NCBI RefSeq assembly: GCF_963663625.1
Contig: NZ_OY760438.1
Location: forward strand, 792,727 to 856,726
Direction: 5' to 3'
Source: an uncultured Ilyobacter sp.
GTDB lineage: Bacteria > Fusobacteriota > Fusobacteriia > Fusobacteriales > Fusobacteriaceae
DNA: 64,000 bases
Numbering within the stretch: the first letter of the stretch is position 1; each line of letters starts with the position of its first letter. Positions 8,502 through 16,248 of the stretch are shown in pieces. Position numbers and translations under genes: made by a program. The notes beneath the pieces were generated by a model. The model ran no database searches. It was given only the letters and a program-made list of their open reading frames with translations, and was not told the origin of the DNA.

Positions 8502-8949
8502 TATAAAATATATTATAGAAATTCTTTAAAAATATCTCTGAAAATCATTGCCGCTGCTTCTACAGAAGCCATTGAAAAAATATACTCTGTGATCAGCTCC
8601 AGTAAAAAAATTAATTTTGAACTATTAAAAATAGAGGTTCTGAGTAGAGAAAACCTAAGTAACACATCCTTAGAAGATGGTATAGCTATCCCTCATGCCA
8701 GAATAGACATTATTGATAAACCAGTTGTCGCCTTTGCATTTTTCAAGGGAAGGTATATACTGGAATTTTCCAGACGGTAAAAAGTCTAGATTCATATTTA
8801 TGGTTTTAACACCAAAGGATGACAATATCATCCAGCTTAAAATTATAAGGGAACTGATTTTAATTATAAAAAATAGGGATGTTCAAGATAGCATCTCTGC
8901 TCAAATCAACGGTGATTCCATGTATAAAACCTTATTAAAAAATTCATAA
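8502..8949 (+). pseudogene. PTS EIIA type-2 domain protein, frameshifted remnant
   Basis: The reading frame covering 8502-8745 gives IIAAASTEAIEKIYSVISSS and then LEDGIAIPHAR, where the His of IPHAR is the phosphorylation site of fructose/mannitol-type EIIA and PtsN domains. Near 8745 homology jumps +1 into a second frame (EGIYWNFPDGKK, then FMVLTPKDDNIIQLKIIREL), which completes the fold up to the stop at 8949. No ATG or convincing start with a ribosome site precedes the first part; the only in-frame candidate is a GTG at 8589, inside the domain. Two lesions together argue for a dead gene and not a sequencing slip. Confidence 0.75.
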
Positions 8950-9087
8950 AAAAATCTAAATTTATTTTGATTGCTACTGAGTTTAATGTTATTATATGTG
9001 GTATTGGGTGAATAATAAAAAATTTAAATTTCACAAAAATAAATACGTATTTAGGCAAAATATTTTTTATATAAAAGGAGATAACAA

Positions 9088-9978
9088 ATGGTCATAGAAA
9101 AATTTTTAGAACTGTTTAACGAAAAAACACTTTTGAATTTACTGACTAGGGTCCTTGTATTTTCAGCTGTGGTAATACTAACTTTATTTTTTGTAAAAAT
9201 TTCCAGGAAAATAATGGACAGCAATCACAAACTCAAGGACCTCGATCCAACTCAGTTTACATTTATAAACCATTTTTTAGCAGGGATAATTTACTTTATA
9301 GGTATTCTGTCGGCTGTGTATACAATTCCAACTTTCCGAAGTCTTGTTGTTTCAATCTTTGCTGGTTCCGGTGTTCTTGCTATTATCATAGGTTTTGCTT
9401 CTCAGCAGGCTTTTTCAAATATAGTAAGCGGAATTTTTATAGCCATTTTCAAACCTTTTAGAATCGGAGACAGGGTAAAACTCATCGGCAAGGAAACTTT
9501 CGGAGTGATAGAGGATATCACTCTCAGACACACTATGATAAGAACATTTGAAAACAAGAGAATAATCATTCCAAACTCTGTTATAAGTAATGATATTATA
9601 GAAAATTCAAATATTGTAGAGGACAAAGTGTGCAATCATGTGGAAATCGGAATAAGTTATGACTCTGACGAAGAAAAGGCAATTCAGATAATAAGAGAAG
9701 AAGCTATGAAACATCCATTATTTCTGGATAACCGAACTTTTGAAGAGATAAATGCAGGGGAACCTCCTGTAAATGTGAGAATAATCGGTTTCGGAGACTC
9801 TTCAGTCAATCTAAAGGCCTGGGTTTGGTCTAACGACACTGGTTCTGGATTTATAATGAAGTGTGACCTTAATAAAAGTATAAAGCAGAGATTTGATCGT
9901 GAAGGGATAGAAATACCTTTTCCTTACAGAACCATTGTATTTAAGAACAGTGAGGATCAAAATAAAAGCACCTTATGA
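9088..9978 (+). CDS. mscS: Small-conductance mechanosensitive channel (MscS family)
   Basis: A 296-residue channel with three N-terminal membrane segments, the pore helix region GSGVLAIIIGFASQQAFSNI (~91-110), and the MscS beta domain start FKPFRIGDRVKL (~122-133), followed by the alpha/beta vestibule with PNSVISNDIIEN (~161-172). It is close to the usual MscS length. It acts in the inner membrane as a pressure-release valve under hypo-osmotic shock. It starts at ATG after AAAGGAGAT. The downstream YaiI gene begins 13 bases after its stop. Confidence 0.9.
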   Translation: MVIEKFLELFNEKTLLNLLTRVLVFSAVVILTLFFVKISRKIMDSNHKLKDLDPTQFTFINHFLAGIIYFIGILSAVYTIPTFRSLVVSIFAGSGVLAIIIGFASQQAFSNIVSGIFIAIFKPFRIGDRVKLIGKETFGVIEDITLRHTMIRTFENKRIIIPNSVISNDIIENSNIVEDKVCNHVEIGISYDSDEEKAIQIIREEAMKHPLFLDNRTFEEINAGEPPVNVRIIGFGDSSVNLKAWVWSNDTGSGFIMKCDLNKSIKQRFDREGIEIPFPYRTIVFKNSEDQNKSTL

Positions 9979-9991
9979 AAGAGGGATACAG

Positions 9992-10450
9992 ATGAGAATA
10001 ATAATAGATGCTGATGCATGCCCCAAAAATGTAAAAAAAATATGTGAAGAACAGTCTATAAAACACGGGATAGAATTAATTATGGTTATAGACGAGGCCC
10101 ATGAAATATATGGAAATTTTATAGTTATAAAAGTAGGACAGGGGATGGATTCTGTTGACCACAAGATAATCACAACCTGTATAGAGGGTGATATAATAGT
10201 GACTCAGGACTATGGTTTAGCCTCTATACTTCTTCAGAAATCTGCAGGTGTAATCCATCCAAAGGGCTTTCTTTATACGATTTTTAATATCGAGTCCCTC
10301 ATGTTTCAAAGACATATGGGACAGAAAATAAGAAAAGCCGGCGGAAGGACCAAGGGTCCAAAAAAGAGAACCAGTAACGAAGACAAAGAATTTGAAAAAA
10401 TACTGATCTCTCTTCTTGAAAAAAGAAATCACAATAAAAAACAGCTGTAA
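9992..10450 (+). CDS. YaiI/YqxD family protein (UPF0178)
   Basis: 152 residues starting MRIIIDADACPKNVKKIC, the hallmark N-terminus of the UPF0178 family. The PIN/NYN-like acidic motif VTQDYGLASILLQK (~68-81) and the C-terminal RKAGGRTKGPKKRT segment (~110-123) also match. An upstream in-frame codon would extend into mscS, but the ATG at 9992 follows GAGGG and gives the family length. It is expressed with mscS. Nuclease-like activity is only a fold-based guess. Confidence 0.9.
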   Translation: MRIIIDADACPKNVKKICEEQSIKHGIELIMVIDEAHEIYGNFIVIKVGQGMDSVDHKIITTCIEGDIIVTQDYGLASILLQKSAGVIHPKGFLYTIFNIESLMFQRHMGQKIRKAGGRTKGPKKRTSNEDKEFEKILISLLEKRNHNKKQL

Positions 10451-10487
10451 ATATTTTTTTTACAGTTGTTTTTAAATTAAAATTTTA

Positions 10488-11088
10488 ATAACTTAATTTT
10501 TTTCGTCCATTTCTCTTCCATCTATTTTTACCATGTATTCCTCCTGCACATTCTTCTGCTGCATAGGGTTTTTTTACTTGGTTTTCTCCGTTATCCTTGA
10601 TTAATAAGCGTCCATTTTGATAATGAAGGGTAGGATATACAAGAATTAGGCTCTTTCTTCTATCTATTCCCAACTTCAAATACATTCTCATCATAGCAGA
10701 AATTCTCTTTTTTATTATCCCTTTACCGTGAATAACCTCAATTAATGAAGTTCTAACCGCACACCAGCTCCTCGGGAAGGCCCTTGTCTATAGGCGGTAT
10801 ACAAACTGTTGTCCATCTATATTAAAGGGAGTAGCTTCTAGACTACGTACTTTTTCTGTTACTAAAGCTCCTAAAATATGAGCAGGAGAAGCTACTCCTG
10901 CAGGATGATACCGGATAGTGTCAGCAAAATCAAATTCAGATACATTTGTATAATGTCCTCCGTCCAGTACATCTAGGTATGTTTATCAGGAGATTCATTT
11001 CCCTTGTTTGCGGCCTGTATATCGATTTCGTCCATCATTGTATTTGCATCTCCAAAACGGAGTTTCGTCGTGATGAGAACATCTATAT
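10488..11088 (-). pseudogene. Fumarate reductase / succinate dehydrogenase-type flavoprotein, internal remnant
   Basis: Read on the minus strand in successive frames, this gap gives pieces of a FrdA/SdhA-like flavoprotein in the right order. They are FGDANTMMDEIDIQAANKGN, then (after a stop and frame change) YLDVLDGGHYTN, IRYHPAGVASPAHILGALV and TEKVRSLEATPFNIDG, then after another break VYPTLHYQNGRLLIKDNGE and YAAEECAGGIHGKNR. The last two match the conserved PTLHYQNGG and YAAGE-GGxHGxNR stretches. Start, FAD-binding N-terminus and the capping end are missing, and several frameshifts and stops are present. It lies beside aspA, which makes fumarate. Confidence 0.75.
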
Positions 11089-11297
11089 TATAATCTATAT
11101 TTTTAAGTTTACAGATAATAAAATTAATTTTTGCAACATTTATAATGGTTTTAAAAAAATCACTTTTTTAATTAAATAAAGTATCATTTAAATTTCCTTT
11201 TCTATTAAAAATCGCAGTTTAAAATAATTTAGCAGGGGTTTTTAATGCTCGTTTATCATAGATAATAAGAAAACTAATATCTTTAAAAGATTCAGTT

Positions 11298-12713
11298 TTA
11301 TCTTGATAGAAGTTCCTTACCGGATATTCCTGGATTGGTCATGTTAAATGGATTCAATATTACATCTATATCTGCCTGGCTGATAAGTCCAGTTCTCACA
11401 AGAAGCGTCGCTACAGGAACTCCTTCTTTTAGAGACTGTTTTGCTATATCTGAGGCATTCTTATATCCGATATGCGGATTTAGAGCCGTCAGAATACCTA
11501 TGCTGTCATCGACCATCTTCTTGCATCTTGATTCATTTGCGGTTATTCCCTCTATACAGTTTTCAACCAGTGTATCCACACCGTTCTTCAAAACCTCTAC
11601 CGACTGAAACAGATTAAAGAAAAGAACAGGTTCAAAAACATTTAGCTCGAGCTGACCGGCTTCTGCGGCTTTTGTTATGGTTAGATCATTTCCGAATACC
11701 TGAAAAGATACCTGATTTACCACTTCCAAAATAACCGGATTGACCTTTCCAGGCATTATTGACGAACCAGGCTGCATCTGAGGAAGATTTATCTCATTAA
11801 ACCCTGCAGTTGGTCCTGAAGCCATTAGTCTCAGATCATTTACCATCTTTGAAAGATTTACAGCACAGATTTTTAAGGCTGAAGACATCCATACAAATAC
11901 ATCTAAATTTCTGGTTCCGTCCACAAGGTCTTCTGACTGGATAAGCTCTATTCCGCTGACCTCTGACAAAAATCTCACGACATTTTTTACATAGCTCACA
12001 TCTGCATTGAGCCCTGTCCCTACAGCTGTAGCCCCCATATTTACATATTTAAAATCTTCCAAAACAGATTTGATCCTGTTTATATCTCTCTTTATAGGAA
12101 GTGCATAAGCTTTAAACTCCTGACCCAATCTGATAGGTATTGCATCTTGAAGATGTGTTCTTCCCATCTTGATAACACCATCAAACTCTTTTGATTTTTT
12201 CATAAGGGCATCATACAGAGTTTCGAGACTAAACAAAAGTTCAATACTCATTCTCAAAATTGTCAGCTTTCCAGTTGTTGGTATTACATCATTTGTGGAC
12301 TGGCAATAGTTTACATGGTCATTTGGATGCACCATATCGTAAACACCCTTTTCTCCGCCCAAAATTTCATTAGCCCTGTTTGCAATAACTTCGTTCATGT
12401 TCATATTCATACTGGTTCCTGCTCCGCCCTGTATCACGTCTGTTATGAATTGATCATGCATTTTTCCAGCTATAACCTCATCTCCGGCTTCAATTATTGC
12501 ATCAGAAACTTTTTTGGAAATGACACCAGCCTCATAATTGGCTTTTGCTGCAGCCTTTTTGACCATAGCCATAGAGTTCACAAAGAGTGGAGAAAGTTTG
12601 TAGCCTGTTATATGAAAATTGTTTTTTCCTCTTAAAGTCTGAGCTCCGTAATAAGCATCTGCCGGCACCTGAATTCCTCCAATAGAATCAAATTCAGTTC
12701 TGAATTTAGTCAT
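11298..12713 (-). CDS. aspA: Aspartate ammonia-lyase
   Basis: A 471-residue member of the aspartase/fumarase superfamily. GSSIMPGKVNPVI (~320-332) is the signature catalytic loop with the active-site Ser, GRTHLQDAIP lies near 188, and HPNDHVNYCQSTND (~130-143) is the substrate-binding region. The N-terminal FRTEFDSIGGIQVPADAYYG is typical of AspA and not of fumarase. It deaminates aspartate to fumarate and ammonia. The upstream promoter (13009-13037) has a palindrome centred 52.5 bases before its -10, shared with two other promoters nearby. A decayed fumarate-reductase flavoprotein lies downstream. Confidence 0.93.
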   Translation of the reverse strand: MTKFRTEFDSIGGIQVPADAYYGAQTLRGKNNFHITGYKLSPLFVNSMAMVKKAAAKANYEAGVISKKVSDAIIEAGDEVIAGKMHDQFITDVIQGGAGTSMNMNMNEVIANRANEILGGEKGVYDMVHPNDHVNYCQSTNDVIPTTGKLTILRMSIELLFSLETLYDALMKKSKEFDGVIKMGRTHLQDAIPIRLGQEFKAYALPIKRDINRIKSVLEDFKYVNMGATAVGTGLNADVSYVKNVVRFLSEVSGIELIQSEDLVDGTRNLDVFVWMSSALKICAVNLSKMVNDLRLMASGPTAGFNEINLPQMQPGSSIMPGKVNPVILEVVNQVSFQVFGNDLTITKAAEAGQLELNVFEPVLFFNLFQSVEVLKNGVDTLVENCIEGITANESRCKKMVDDSIGILTALNPHIGYKNASDIAKQSLKEGVPVATLLVRTGLISQADIDVILNPFNMTNPGISGKELLSR

Positions 12714-13008
12714 TTCAATCCCTCCAGAAATTAAATTACACTAAGTGAAAAATAATAATTTTACCAATAAACCTCACTTAAACCGAATATATAATTTTAT
12801 AAACAATAATTAAAAACGTTTCACATTCGAACAATTAGTTGATGATTTCTGATTTCAACCCAATAATACCAGTAAAGGATTTCTAAGTCAATAGTTTTTT
12901 GAATATTTTTTATTCAAAAAACTATAAAATGATTTTTTTTCTTCTTTATTTGGTTTTTTATATTTCAAATTATTTTGATAGGGGCTTTTTTATTATTTCA
13001 ATTTTCAT

Positions 13009-13037
13009 ATTCTAAAATTCTGACATTGAAATTACAA
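13009..13037 (-). promoter_or_regulatory. Predicted aspA promoter
   Basis: On the minus strand TTGTAA (13037-13032) and TAGAAT (13014-13009) are separated by 17 bases. The start of transcription would be ~300 bases before aspA, leaving a long A+T-rich leader. The palindrome at 13058-13075 is centred 29.5 bases upstream of the -35 box. Confidence 0.5.
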
Positions 13038-13057
13038 TGTATTCTGACTCTATTTTT

Positions 13058-13075
13058 ATTGTGTCTCAGCACAAG
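13058..13075. promoter_or_regulatory. Palindromic operator, copy 1 (aspA side)
   Basis: ATTGTGTCTCAGCACAAG, an imperfect copy of the ATTGTGCT-NN-AGCACAAT palindrome. The right half is intact apart from the last base. Its centre is 52.5 bases from the 5' end of the aspA -10 box, the same distance as copy 3 to the permease -10 box. Confidence 0.6.
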
Positions 13076-13209
13076 TTTAGTGGAAAGGTAAGTACCTACT
13101 CCACATTCTTCCAAATTTTTACTACAATTGTTTTTAAAATTGTTACAAATATGCTTTGTATCATGGTTTTAACATATCATTGGCACAGTAATAATCCACC
13201 AAACAAGCC

Positions 13210-13227
13210 ATTGTGCTTCAGCACAAT
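13210..13227. promoter_or_regulatory. Palindromic operator, copy 2
   Basis: ATTGTGCT-TC-AGCACAAT, perfect 8-base arms. It is followed by TTATTTTAGGT, which resembles the flank of copy 3 (TCATTTTAGGT). The centre is 42.5 bases from the 5' end of the -10 box of the rightward promoter, exactly ten bases (one helical turn) closer than in copies 1 and 3. Confidence 0.7.
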
Positions 13228-13237
13228 TTATTTTAGG

Positions 13238-13266
13238 TTTACACCTATTGTATTATTACATATAAA
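13238..13266 (+). promoter_or_regulatory. Predicted promoter of the small Cys-rich ORF / YczE-like gene
   Basis: TTTACA (13238-13243) and TATAAA (13261-13266) with a 17-base spacer, directly downstream of palindrome copy 2 and ~55 bases before the ATG of the small ORF. Confidence 0.55.
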
Positions 13267-13320
13267 AAACTAAACTATCTCATATCAGATTAAATTTTAA
13301 AAATTTGGGGGGGCTTTAAA

Positions 13321-13425
13321 ATGTGTAAAAAATGCGTATCAGAGGGTTTGGTAACAAAATGTTCTGCTTGTATTGTAATGTTTAAAAAAATGGAAAAGCT
13401 GGTTAATTCCAATAAAAAGAATTAA
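13321..13425 (+). CDS. Tiny Cys-rich protein (34 residues)
   Basis: ATG preceded by a strong GGGGGGG ribosome site and a predicted promoter. The peptide begins MCKKCVSEGLVTKCSACIVM and ends with a Lys/Asn-rich helix. Cysteines at positions 2, 5, 14 and 17 form two CxxC pairs spaced like a zinc or iron knuckle. I know no named family for it. Expression is supported by the operator/promoter/ribosome-site series in front of it. It could be a metal-binding regulator peptide; this is inference only. Confidence 0.55.
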   Translation: MCKKCVSEGLVTKCSACIVMFKKMEKLVNSNKKN

Positions 13426-13652
13426 TCTAAAGTTTACTCCAAATATCCTATACCACCAATATAACCTAAGTTATTATCTCAAAAAATTAATAAAAATATT
13501 CGTCCAAGTGTATTTATTAAAATTCAAATATATTCAACATTTTTGAGTTTTGATGAAAAGTTATAACAAAATTAAGTCTATAATTATATCTAAACGTAGT
13601 GTTTTTATATTAAGCGGAAACTTATATTAATAATATTGAGGAGTGCCAAAAA

Positions 13653-14378
13653 TTGAATAAGAAAATAAAAATATTTAGTGGGTTAACATTTTTAATAGGA
13701 ATCAGTGCTATTTGTTTTGGGATTAATTTGATGGTAAAATCAGATTTTGGAGTCTCTGTTGTTTCATCAATCCCCTATGTTTACAGTTTAAAGTTTAGAA
13801 ATATAACCTTTGGGGGATGGTCATACCTTATTCAAATCATTCCTTTTATATTGATGATAATTTCATTTAAAGATTTAAAAGTCAAATATTTTCTTTCATT
13901 TTTTATGGCCTATGTTTTAGGAAAATTCATCGATATATTTGGTATGATATTACCTTCTTTTAACTCGGGTACACTTGTGTCAAGAGTAACTTTTTTCGTT
14001 ACAGGGACAGTGTTAATAGCCTTTGGAATAAGTGCTTGGATAAAAAGTCAGTATCTGATGCAGCCATGTGATGTCTTTATAAAAGATTTTTCAAAAAAAC
14101 AACAAGTCAGTATCGGTAAAACAAAAACTTTTTTTGATCTTTCCTGTCTTACTACCTCTGTAGTTTCTAGCTTTTTATTCTTAGGTAAAATTGAAGGAGT
14201 TTATTTAGGAACTCTTCTATCCGCTCTGACAACCGGAATGATGGTCAAATTTTTTATGGACCTTCAGAATAAATATATTGAAGATGTAAATATACTCAAT
14301 AAGGAGAAGATAGATATTATAATGGAGTATGATTTTTTTCAGAGAAAACAGCAGTTAAAAAAAGAATACTCAGCTTAA
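13653..14378 (+). CDS. YczE/YitT-like five-helix membrane protein
   Basis: A 241-residue membrane protein starting with TTG after a GAGGAG site. It begins KIKIFSGLTFLIGISAICFG and continues with INLMVKSDFGVSVVSSIPY, the short-loop glycine-rich arrangement of the YczE/YyaS group. There are about five hydrophobic segments and a basic/acidic C-terminal tail from ~205. The substrate is unknown. It lies downstream of the small Cys-rich ORF and of palindrome copy 2, and a bidirectional terminator separates it from the convergent PucR-type regulator. Confidence 0.65.
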   Translation: MNKKIKIFSGLTFLIGISAICFGINLMVKSDFGVSVVSSIPYVYSLKFRNITFGGWSYLIQIIPFILMIISFKDLKVKYFLSFFMAYVLGKFIDIFGMILPSFNSGTLVSRVTFFVTGTVLIAFGISAWIKSQYLMQPCDVFIKDFSKKQQVSIGKTKTFFDLSCLTTSVVSSFLFLGKIEGVYLGTLLSALTTGMMVKFFMDLQNKYIEDVNILNKEKIDIIMEYDFFQRKQQLKKEYSA

Positions 14379-14412
14379 AATTTACTTCATTAATCCTCAT
14401 CCGGTTAATAAT

Positions 14413-14447
14413 AAAAATGCCAGTCACACATATTGACTGGCATTTTT
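14413..14447. terminator. Bidirectional terminator
   Basis: A perfect 14-base stem AAAAATGCCAGTCA / TGACTGGCATTTTT with a 7-base loop between two convergent genes. Confidence 0.9.
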
Positions 14448-14451
14448 CTAT

Positions 14452-15624
14452 TTACACAATATCTCTTAACATGAGAGCAACACTGTAAATAACTCTTGTA
14501 TTAAGCTGCGACAAGTCACAGGAAAGTATCTCTTGTATTTTAGCCAATTTATAATTAATGGTATTTCTATGATAAAATAATTGCAATGCTACCTCTTTGA
14601 CACTTCCGCTATGTTTCAAATAGGTGTCTAATACCAATATATAGTCTGTTCCGTTGAGTTCATCATGTTTGACCAAGGGTCCTAGTGTTTCACAGTAGTA
14701 TTCCTTTATAACTTCTTTATCTTCTAGCGACAAGAGCAACTTATATAAACCTAGGTTGCTATATACTCCTATTTCCCCATTTTTTCCTCTTCTATTTTGA
14801 AGTTTCAGTATATTCATGGCCTTGCGATAACTTTTTTCAAGGCATTTTATATTTTGGGTATTCTCTCCGATAGAGAGATAGATATTTTCTTCTTTTTTCA
14901 ACAACTCCATAAATTTTTTATTTATTTTTTCAATGATATCCCTTATTTCTTTTTCGCTATATTGAGCAAACAGTAAAACAAACCTGCCTTCTATCTCCAA
15001 AACAAAAGTTCTTTCATAGCTATAAGTCACCATATTTTCAATCTGTTTGAGGAACTTAGACCGCCTTTTCTCATCAACTATCTTTTGAGTCGACTTTTCC
15101 AGTATACTAATAAGTGCAATACAGTATGGCCACTCAGAATTAAAGTTTTGCATTTCTAATTGAGGTATATAAGAATTTTCTTGTTCTGGAAGAAATATAG
15201 CATTTTTAATGGCAGCAGACAACTCTATGTTGGTCCTGTCTGATATTGTAATCTGATAGCAGAAGCTTTTTATAAAATTAGCCATGTATACATGCCAAGG
15301 AATTTCAAAAAGAGGAAAGTTATGTTCATTACAAAACTCTAAAACTTCTTCTGGAATACTTTTAATATAGGGACCTATGTTAATAACCATTCCACTAGCA
15401 TGATTATAGTAGGTATGTTTAACCAGCTCGAATAATCCCTCTTCTTTTTCTAAGGCAATACCAGTAACAAAGGAAAGTTCCTGACCCTCTAAAAAAGTAG
15501 ATATTTCTATCCCCTCGATCATATGTGCCCATCTTACTACATTGTCTAGACCATTTTTCCCGGCAACCAACTTTATATCCTTCTTATTGGTAGTTTCATA
15601 TAACGCACTTAATTTTATAGCCAT
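14452..15624 (-). CDS. PucR/CdaR-family transcriptional regulator
   Basis: 390 residues in the PucR arrangement. The N-terminal PucR domain (~1-125) has KLVAGKNGLDNVVRWAHMIE and LEGQELSFVTGIAL. A GGDEF-like middle region (~160-290) follows, and the C-terminal helix-turn-helix has TYLKHSGSVKEVALQLFYHR plus NTINYKLAKIQEIL (~340-375). Family members usually activate nearby catabolic genes (purines, GABA, sugar diacids) in response to a ligand. It lies between the YczE-like gene and the divergent permease/gabT/dehydrogenase genes, so it is the best candidate to bind the three shared palindromes. That link is inference. Confidence 0.85.
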   Translation of the reverse strand: MAIKLSALYETTNKKDIKLVAGKNGLDNVVRWAHMIEGIEISTFLEGQELSFVTGIALEKEEGLFELVKHTYYNHASGMVINIGPYIKSIPEEVLEFCNEHNFPLFEIPWHVYMANFIKSFCYQITISDRTNIELSAAIKNAIFLPEQENSYIPQLEMQNFNSEWPYCIALISILEKSTQKIVDEKRRSKFLKQIENMVTYSYERTFVLEIEGRFVLLFAQYSEKEIRDIIEKINKKFMELLKKEENIYLSIGENTQNIKCLEKSYRKAMNILKLQNRRGKNGEIGVYSNLGLYKLLLSLEDKEVIKEYYCETLGPLVKHDELNGTDYILVLDTYLKHSGSVKEVALQLFYHRNTINYKLAKIQEILSCDLSQLNTRVIYSVALMLRDIV

Positions 15625-15940
15625 TTCTTACCCCCAAAATCTAAACACCCTTTAACAAATTTAAAGTTGTATTTTTATATAATTTAAATAAATTTTTTTA
15701 AAAAAATATTTTTGATGGTCTTCCGGATATTTATTCTATATATTAAATTTCTTATATGAACATGTATTTATGAGGCTTATATTAATTTACATATTTTATT
15801 CCTATATAAATTATTTGTCAACAAATTCACAGAAAGTTAAAAAATATAAAAATAAATTTAACTATTGAAAATGCTGCTACATTTCAACACATCCATGTTT
15901 TACGTATATAGATCAAAGATTTTTAATTTACAGAGTTTAT

Positions 15941-15958
15941 ATTGTGCTCTAGCACAAT
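15941..15958. promoter_or_regulatory. Palindromic operator, copy 3 (permease side)
   Basis: ATTGTGCT-CT-AGCACAAT, perfect 8-base arms. The centre is 29.5 bases before the -35 box and 52.5 before the -10 box of the permease promoter, identical to the aspA arrangement. An upstream location at about -64 relative to the start suggests an activator site. Confidence 0.72.
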
Positions 15959-15978
15959 TCATTTTAGGTCAAGACACG

Positions 15979-16007
15979 TTGTTATTTTACTGAAGGCATC
16001 CTATACT
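15979..16007 (+). promoter_or_regulatory. Predicted promoter of the GABA-type permease operon
   Basis: TTGTTA (15979-15984) and TATACT (16002-16007) with a 17-base spacer. The transcript would have a leader of ~235 bases containing an intrinsic-terminator-like hairpin. Confidence 0.55.
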
Positions 16008-16089
16008 CATGTTATGAAAATAATAAAAAGTAAGTGACATCTTGTCAGCAAAAAAAAGGGACCACTCTTTAATACCCTGGAAAGATATA

Positions 16090-16140
16090 AAGTCGTTTTA
16101 CTTTCTCTGAAAATCAGGTGAAGGTGGAGTGACTTTTTTA
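16090..16140 (+). terminator. Terminator-like hairpin in the permease leader (possible attenuator)
   Basis: A 16-base stem that is continuous when G-U pairs are allowed: AAGTCGTTTTACTTTC pairs with GAAGGTGGAGTGACTT, then a run of T. It lies after the predicted promoter and 110 bases before the permease ATG. Two smaller hairpins precede it (TGACA-tct-TGTCA near 16033 and AGGG...CCCT near 16057-16078). Either this is an attenuator or it ends a short separate transcript. I recognise no riboswitch class. Confidence 0.5.
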
Positions 16141-16248
16141 TTTGACCTACTTTCATCAATGATTTTAAACTTTATATCCAGTTGGTATTTAGTTTATTTA
16201 CCTTGGTAGTTCTAGCACTTTATAAATCATTGAAGGGGGAGATTTAAT

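Noticed and set aside
10485..10694. 69-codon ORF on the minus strand as an independent small gene
   Set aside because: It contains PTLHYQNG and AGGIHGKNR, which belong to the decayed fumarate-reductase flavoprotein, and it has no ribosome site.
13037..13273. 78-codon open frame upstream of the small Cys-rich ORF
   Set aside because: It has no ribosome site and runs through two palindromic operators and a predicted promoter. The composition (Phe, Ile, His, Ser) is that of translated A+T-rich non-coding DNA.
15625..16248. Known riboswitch classes (glycine, lysine, SAM, c-di-GMP, T-box) in the permease leader
   Set aside because: I compared the leader with remembered core motifs and found no convincing match. 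AGGTGAAGGTGGAG only superficially resembles the T-box AGGGTGGNACC box.
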